25,010 nt of DNA from a virus, in IMG/VR virus record IMGVR_UViG_3300009183_003839, positions 1 through 25,010 of that record; one strand, given 5' to 3'. The position numbers and the translations under genes were made by a program. The notes under the pieces were generated by a model that saw only the letters and a list, made by a program, of their open reading frames with translations, made no database searches and was not told the origin of the DNA. Of the stretch, positions 20,275-25,010 are shown piece by piece; within the stretch, counting starts at the first letter, position 1; the number at the start of each line of letters is the position of its first letter.

Positions 20275-22056
20275 TTATATCCTAATAAATGAATTTTTTA
20301 ATAACCCCTTGCGTCTAACAAAATAGAAATTGAAATCATCGGTCATTTCTATTTTATTGTTAACTAAGTATTTAGACGGAATAGATTCCCATGTAAATAA
20401 ATCCCACGGCAACTCTAAGACCAATGGTAAATCTAACGATTGATCATATATAAAGTTTTTTTGCGCATAGTCAACTACCGGATCTACAGTAGTAAATTTG
20501 GATAAACATTCGCGTCCTAAAGCAAATGCATGTACTCGCAAATCGTATATAAATTTAAAACTCTCACTGCCTAATCCGTGACCTTTACCCTGTGTAAGTT
20601 CACCAGTGGTGATATAAGTGTTAACTACTTGCTTGAAGTCAGCAAAATGCTCACCAAAATGGGAATTATTTTTAATTTTTTCATGCATGGTATCATAGAA
20701 TTCTCTATAATTTATATTCAGTATGTTTCTAGCATATTTGGCATATATTTGACTATATCCGCTAATATGAAATTGTATTATCATCCAACTATACATATAC
20801 GCTTCGACTAATTCATCTGTAGACATTGAATTAGTAGCTTTAATTAATATAATATCTTCACCGATCTCTTTATAATCTGACGGATTGCTTAAAGGCATGT
20901 AATCACGTGCTGTGATAGTTTTAATACCGTATTGTACTTTAGAAGCAAATGAATTTAATTCACTATTTTCTAACAGCTGGCAAAACCATACGTCAATGCT
21001 ATCATGCTGCCCCATTTCAAGTATATCAGCAAGACCAGTTTTCCACGTTTCTAAAGTTTCTAACGGAAGCCCTAAAATGGCCTCGGTGTATGTACCAACT
21101 TGATATTCGTGTCCTAAAGTCATTAAATGTTTAATGTTGTTTATATTTAGATTTTTACGTTTAATAGCCTCTAATGTTAAGTCATTCATACTTTGCACAC
21201 TAACAGTTACACCTCTGGTCAAATCGCCTAATATTTTAGCAATAGTGAATATTACCTCAGTGGAGTTTTTAGCATATTGTATGTTTACTGACTCTAACTT
21301 ACCTTTATCAGCAGTGGCACGTATCATATGTGCAATTTCTACGTCACGATCTTTGTACATACCAAAGTTAGCATCAGCACAAAAAATATAACTCACAGGA
21401 TTTCTTTCAGCCCATAGTAAGTCTGATGCCACACGATCTAATTCAAATTTTCTAACTTTGCTATAGGTGGCACTTCCCCAATCACAAAATGTACAAGCAT
21501 ACGGGCAACCTCTATTTGTTTCTAAGGTCATCGCCCAAACGGTATTGGGATTGTCTGCTATGATTTTATCAAATATGCCTAAAGTATAAGGACTAGGTAC
21601 TTCTAAATTTTGTAGCCTACTCTTTGCGAATAATGCAGGCGGTTTTTTATTTTGACCAACATCTTCTAATAATTTAACGAAAGATTCTTCACCTTCTGAT
21701 AAAATTACAGAATCAACAAAATTAAGATTCAGGGTCGTGCTATTGACTTGCGGCCCTCCCATTACTATTATACATGTAGGCCAACGTTCCTTAATAAGTT
21801 TAGCCATAGCAAAACAATATTTTTGATTCCATACATAACAACTAAATCCGCATACCACTGGATCTTCAATAATATCAAGGATTTCCTGCGGGTCTTGTCG
21901 TTTAAAGAAAAGGTCTTTAAGTTTAAATTGTTCAGTTACCCAACTAAATTGTTGAGCATAACTCCACAGACAGCCCACGCTATAAGGTAACCAGTAGTTA
22001 GTCTCATTACGTATATCAACAGCATACTGTGGTTGGAACAAATACACATTTTTCAT
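20275..22056 (-). CDS. B12-binding-type radical SAM protein
   Basis: A 593-residue paralogue of 15115-17178. The N-terminal region shows the same cobalamin-domain pattern (VVCGFSCYVWNQKY; CIIVMGGPQ; VILSEGEESF). The radical SAM cluster motif is RGCPYACTFCDWGSATYSK (C184, C188, C191), followed by FCADANFGMY and VSVQSMND. A helical C-terminal domain of about 250 residues follows and is poorly conserved with the paralogue. It is flanked by the epimerase (TAATG overlap) and the oxygenase fusion, so it probably modifies a sugar or sugar-linked molecule. The host or phage must supply cobalamin. Substrate unknown. Confidence 0.85.
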   Translation of the reverse strand: MKNVYLFQPQYAVDIRNETNYWLPYSVGCLWSYAQQFSWVTEQFKLKDLFFKRQDPQEILDIIEDPVVCGFSCYVWNQKYCFAMAKLIKERWPTCIIVMGGPQVNSTTLNLNFVDSVILSEGEESFVKLLEDVGQNKKPPALFAKSRLQNLEVPSPYTLGIFDKIIADNPNTVWAMTLETNRGCPYACTFCDWGSATYSKVRKFELDRVASDLLWAERNPVSYIFCADANFGMYKDRDVEIAHMIRATADKGKLESVNIQYAKNSTEVIFTIAKILGDLTRGVTVSVQSMNDLTLEAIKRKNLNINNIKHLMTLGHEYQVGTYTEAILGLPLETLETWKTGLADILEMGQHDSIDVWFCQLLENSELNSFASKVQYGIKTITARDYMPLSNPSDYKEIGEDIILIKATNSMSTDELVEAYMYSWMIIQFHISGYSQIYAKYARNILNINYREFYDTMHEKIKNNSHFGEHFADFKQVVNTYITTGELTQGKGHGLGSESFKFIYDLRVHAFALGRECLSKFTTVDPVVDYAQKNFIYDQSLDLPLVLELPWDLFTWESIPSKYLVNNKIEMTDDFNFYFVRRKGLLKNSFIRI

Positions 22057-22976
22057 TAGCTGAGTTTACTCTTCCAATGCGCAATAGTTAAATCTAATCC
22101 AGTATCTAAATCAACTTTTGGAGCCCACCCAGTAAGTTCTGTTACTAGCTTATGATTACTGTTAAGTAGATAAATTTCACCAGGACGTTCTGGTTTAGTA
22201 TTCCAAAAGATATTGCCTTTCCAATCTAACTTGTCTGCAATCTTATCTGCTAATGCGCTAATTTGTATAGGATTGTTTGGACCAATAGTAAAGATATGGC
22301 CGCCATTGGTTTTTTCTGGATTTTCGATAATCGTAGACCATAAGTCTAGCAAATCATCAATGTATAAGAAGTTGCGATAAGGTGTACCGTATCCCAATCT
22401 TACTGCACTTGGGTTACGTAGCATCTGGGTAATAATCTGCTCAATTACAAAGAAGTCGTTTTCTTTACGTCCGTAGGTATTAGTTTGACGGATAGCACAG
22501 AACGGCAAGCCTAAACTGCGATGTGCGTATTCTAAATATTTCTCACATGCTAGTTTTGCCACAGCATAAGGAGCATTGGGATTGGGGTTAGTATTCTCGT
22601 CAAATTCCGGAACCATACCTTTTAAATATCCTTGTTTTTTAATTAGGTCACTAACAGGTTGCCAGCCATATACTTCCATAGTACTAGCGAATACAAAGTT
22701 CTTTAGATTTTTAAGTTTAGACGCACTTTCAATTAAGTTAACAGTGCCTACATAGTTAATTTCACTAAATGTAACCTGTTCATAAAAACTACGTTCAACT
22801 TCGGTTCTAGCACCAAAGTGAACAATAATTTCGGGATCAAAACTAAATAATTCTTCGCGAACTTTACTAAAATCAAGTAAGTCGGCGGTCATAGCAAATA
22901 CATTGTGATTATCTTCTAATCGTTTAACAAAATGTGATCCAATAAATCCACTAGCACCTGTAATAAAAATTCTCAT
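22056..22976 (-). CDS. NAD-dependent epimerase/dehydratase (extended SDR)
   Basis: A 306-residue nucleotide-sugar epimerase or dehydratase. The Rossmann motif TGASGFIG (6-13) binds NAD(P), ASTMEVYG (97-104) carries the active-site Ser/Thr, and Y137-x3-K141 (YAVAK) is the catalytic pair. RNFLYIDDLLDLW and a WAPKVDLDTGL tail match UDP-glucose-4-epimerase-like members. It would act on a nucleotide sugar in the cytosol, upstream of the aminotransferase or glycosyltransferase of the same operon. The exact sugar cannot be told from sequence. Confidence 0.88.
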   Translation of the reverse strand: MRIFITGASGFIGSHFVKRLEDNHNVFAMTADLLDFSKVREELFSFDPEIIVHFGARTEVERSFYEQVTFSEINYVGTVNLIESASKLKNLKNFVFASTMEVYGWQPVSDLIKKQGYLKGMVPEFDENTNPNPNAPYAVAKLACEKYLEYAHRSLGLPFCAIRQTNTYGRKENDFFVIEQIITQMLRNPSAVRLGYGTPYRNFLYIDDLLDLWSTIIENPEKTNGGHIFTIGPNNPIQISALADKIADKLDWKGNIFWNTKPERPGEIYLLNSNHKLVTELTGWAPKVDLDTGLDLTIAHWKSKLS

Positions 22977-22979
22977 ATT

Positions 22980-23486
22980 TTAAATGGTTCCTGTAATTTG
23001 AATAACATATCTATTTGTATGTCCAAGATTTGCAGTCATATGTGGGTCACTTAATCTAAAGCCAACCCAATCACCTGCTTGCCAATTGGTAAATCCACGA
23101 TCTTTAATTTCTAAATAATGCCCTGATTGCCAATCTTCGATCATAATTAAAATTCTAAATATTTTAGAGTTATCGATTATATTATATTTTTTATTATAAT
23201 AGTTATAAACATCGCTGTGTTTTGGTATAACATTACCTGGTGTTAATTTATTAATTTGGCATTTTTTATTTGTTATCCAGTTAAAATCGTGATGAATAAA
23301 ACTTAATGCAGGATTAGTTTCTTGATCTTGTACTTGTCCAAGCACTATTTGGTATCTGGTTAAGTCTTCGTGGTCAACTAAATTGTTTAATGCATTAAAT
23401 TTTTTAGAATTGTAATTAGAATCGATATAATCTAAATTTTTTATATAGTCTAAATCCCACTGTGGGGCAATATGTCCTTGCATCAT
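22980..23486 (-). CDS. 2OG-Fe(II) dioxygenase-like protein
   Basis: A 168-residue jelly-roll protein. Iron ligands are visible as H90-x-D92 (PKHSDVYNYY) and H149 (SDPHMTANLG), and R159 (NRYVIQITG) is placed to bind the 2-oxoglutarate carboxylate. The strands RILIMIEDWQSGHYLEI and WQAGDWVGFRL fit the fold. Such small dioxygenases are frequent in aquatic phages and hydroxylate proteins, sugars or bases. Two ATGs stand in tandem at the start (23486, 23483), overlapping the stop of the aminotransferase gene. AT-rich coding, unlike the flanking genes. Confidence 0.78.
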   Translation of the reverse strand: MMQGHIAPQWDLDYIKNLDYIDSNYNSKKFNALNNLVDHEDLTRYQIVLGQVQDQETNPALSFIHHDFNWITNKKCQINKLTPGNVIPKHSDVYNYYNKKYNIIDNSKIFRILIMIEDWQSGHYLEIKDRGFTNWQAGDWVGFRLSDPHMTANLGHTNRYVIQITGTI

Positions 23487-24061
23487 TTTATTATAATCTC
23501 TCTTAAATCTGGGTATTCTTTATATTTAACAGTTTGGTCCACACCAGGTAATAATTCTAGGCCGTAAGTTGCATCTTCGATAGTAGGACGATAGTGATAC
23601 CCAACACGGAATGTCAGTTGATTTTCCCACGGACTAACAGTTAAATCACGCCCATCGTAACGTTGTTGACTAAGAATGTCATAGACTTCTACATCATCAG
23701 TGAGTATCGCACCACCATGACCAATATTCAATGGTTTATCATAGCCGAAGCTCAAACACTGGAGTTGTCCTTTGCGATACATGCCTTCTTGTAATAATCT
23801 GGCACTATCCCAGATGCGTGTACCTATGAATTGATATTCACCAATCCATAGTTTATCTGTGTAAGTATAGGTAATACCTAACTTGTGCATGGTCATTGGT
23901 ATGCTGAGGTAAGTGTGTGCTGGGAATGATACACGTTCGATATTATCGAAACGTAGGCAGAGTTCAATAGCATGGGTGCAACAGTCAGTCATGACTGCAT
24001 ATGGTGCACCGGTGAACTTGGCTAGTGCTAGCTCAAACTCTGTGATCTTTTCAAATCCCAT
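23483..24061 (-). CDS. Short DegT/DnrJ/EryC1-type aminotransferase-like protein
   Basis: A 192-residue protein matching part of the PLP-dependent sugar aminotransferase fold: TDCCTHAIELCLR (25-37), SFPAHTYLSIP (45-55), IWDSARLL (83-90) with D85 for the PLP ring nitrogen, and LSFGYDKPLNIGHGGAILTDD (103-123) with K109 as probable PLP lysine. Full-length members have about 370 residues; the C-terminal small domain is missing. Both ends are cleanly joined to neighbours (TAATG upstream, overlap downstream), so this looks like a stable short form rather than a break. Short forms might bind PLP and act in a different reaction, or pair with another protein. Confidence 0.75.
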   Translation of the reverse strand: MGFEKITEFELALAKFTGAPYAVMTDCCTHAIELCLRFDNIERVSFPAHTYLSIPMTMHKLGITYTYTDKLWIGEYQFIGTRIWDSARLLQEGMYRKGQLQCLSFGYDKPLNIGHGGAILTDDVEVYDILSQQRYDGRDLTVSPWENQLTFRVGYHYRPTIEDATYGLELLPGVDQTVKYKEYPDLREIIIK

Positions 24062-25010
24062 TATTTGATATTTTCTAATATCGTAGTTGCAGAGAAGAAG
24101 TCGACGTATAGACTGTTTGCTTGTTGCTGTACAGCATTAATTGTGAATTTATAAGAAGTCATATGATCACTGATTAATTCACATAATTTTTGTTTATGCA
24201 GTAAGTAACTATCCCAACTTTCAGTCCATTCACTTGGATATTTAAACATGGGATCATACATTTCTGTATAACTCAAACGATTGGGGACCAACGGAATCGC
24301 GCCCACTACTGCGCCTTCATAGCAACTAATGCCTAGAGTTTCTTGCAAGTTAGCACTAAATACTATCTTAGATTCACCAAGCAAGGTATGATATTCATCT
24401 TTAGTTAACGATTGATCCTGACAAACAATCCATTCATATTGTGGGAGAGCTAATGCCAGATCACGGAATATTTCTACTTGTTTCTCTGGTGCTAGTCGAT
24501 GTGGAAATAAGATTAGATCACGCTTGGGCATATTTTTATATGGAAGTAATGTATTCTCCATATACTCCATGGGCCAACCTGTGCGGAAGATCCTACCCTC
24601 AAACATCCACTTAGGACATTTAAATAAATTAAAACAGAACATGTGTATATGGAAGTCGGTGGCAAAGTAGTTATAATCTATAGCATGAAAGAACGCCTTT
24701 TCACTATGCCTGACCCAATCAGCATCACCAATAAGACGTCCTAAGAAGTCCTGTGGATCATAACTGCCAGCATGCCATAATGCGTGTATCTTAATCTTTA
24801 TACCAAGCAGTTCTGCCATATACTTAAGGTTAATAATACCAGGATGCCAAGCATCAGTAAAAAGAAAGTGATCGCCATCAACAACCGTGCCGCTTGTAAA
24901 CAGTCTGGCAATTTCTTCCACTTGTCGGGCTTTATAAATGTTTGTGCCACCAAAGTTAAGAAAAGCGCCAGGAGTAGTAGCGTTAGGTATGTCGGTAGGG
25001 CCTTGGATAA
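24061..25010 (-). CDS. GT4-like glycosyltransferase, 5' end outside window
   Basis: The frame is open to the right edge; 29 codons (including FLNFGGTNIY) precede the GTG at 24921, so the true start lies outside. The visible 315 residues show a GT-B enzyme: LFPHRLAPEKQVEIF begins the C-terminal domain and IVFSANLQETLGISCYEGAVVGAIPLV carries the E-x7-E signature of family GT4 (E194 and E202, counted from the GTG). PNRLSYTEMYD follows as in the family. It would transfer a sugar from a nucleotide donor. Its stop overlaps the aminotransferase start as TAATG. Confidence 0.82.
   Translation of the reverse strand, partial: IQGPTDIPNATTPGAFLNFGGTNIYKARQVEEIARLFTSGTVVDGDHFLFTDAWHPGIINLKYMAELLGIKIKIHALWHAGSYDPQDFLGRLIGDADWVRHSEKAFFHAIDYNYFATDFHIHMFCFNLFKCPKWMFEGRIFRTGWPMEYMENTLLPYKNMPKRDLILFPHRLAPEKQVEIFRDLALALPQYEWIVCQDQSLTKDEYHTLLGESKIVFSANLQETLGISCYEGAVVGAIPLVPNRLSYTEMYDPMFKYPSEWTESWDSYLLHKQKLCELISDHMTSYKFTINAVQQQANSLYVDFFSATTILENIK

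Noticed and set aside
1-25010. CRISPR array, insertion sequence or attachment site
   Set aside because: No regularly spaced repeats, no transposase or integrase gene, and no tRNA gene or paired core repeats were seen.

Overview
This window looks like part of the genome of a large tailed bacteriophage, probably T4-like or jumbo-like and from an aquatic host, with low G+C. No structural gene is present, so this is inferred from gene content: a FEN-type 5'-3' exonuclease beside a DexA-like exonuclease, many small unrecognised phage-type proteins, a 7-deazaguanine branch (FolE, QueD, QueE), a DUF3307 membrane protein, and a sugar/radical-SAM block. All 37 genes lie on the minus strand, nearly end to end, with many ATGA, TAATG or TAA-n-ATG junctions. 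Gaps between operons hold near-consensus sigma70 promoters (TTGACA/TTGACT, mostly 17-bp spacers, TATAAT/TATACT), so transcription from the host RNA polymerase is likely.

Layout in transcription order, from high to low coordinates. (1) 25010-19134: GT4-like glycosyltransferase (cut by the window edge), short DegT-type aminotransferase, 2OG-Fe(II) dioxygenase, NAD-dependent epimerase, B12-binding radical SAM protein, and a two-part protein joining a 2OG-oxygenase-like domain to a LIC12192-like 'sporadic carbohydrate cluster' domain. (2) 19044-13574: FolE, NTF2-like protein, small phage protein, phosphoribosyltransferase, a second B12-binding radical SAM protein, a small membrane protein and an AT-rich glycosyltransferase-like protein. 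(3) 13516-10915: QueE, small membrane protein, MetK (S-adenosylmethionine synthetase), small phage protein. (4) 10883-9307: FEN-like nuclease and DEDDh exonuclease. (5) 9129-5130: a superfamily-2 helicase split over two genes, followed by a complete adenine-methylase-like protein and a truncated methylase-like protein. (6) 4904-4140: an acidic unknown protein behind a long possibly structured leader. (7) 4105-1446: unknown protein, QueD, a 32-residue membrane protein, DUF3307 protein and four small unknown proteins. (8) 1430-1227: one small gene with its own promoter and terminator. (9) 1116-75: four small unknown genes. A promoter and start codon for the next gene sit at the left edge.

How they may work together: FolE, QueD and QueE can take GTP to 7-carboxy-7-deazaguanine, the precursor of deazaguanine DNA modifications known in phages. 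QueC and the inserting transglycosylase are not in this window. MetK would supply SAM for QueE, the two radical SAM proteins and the methylases. The sugar genes suggest synthesis or decoration of a glycan, on virion, host surface or DNA; the target cannot be read from the sequence.

The points most worth following are: four promoters whose predicted start of transcription falls on or next to the start codon (leaderless mRNAs), the oxygenase/LIC12192 fusion, the split helicase-methylase cassette, the phage-borne metK, and the leader at 4905-5075.
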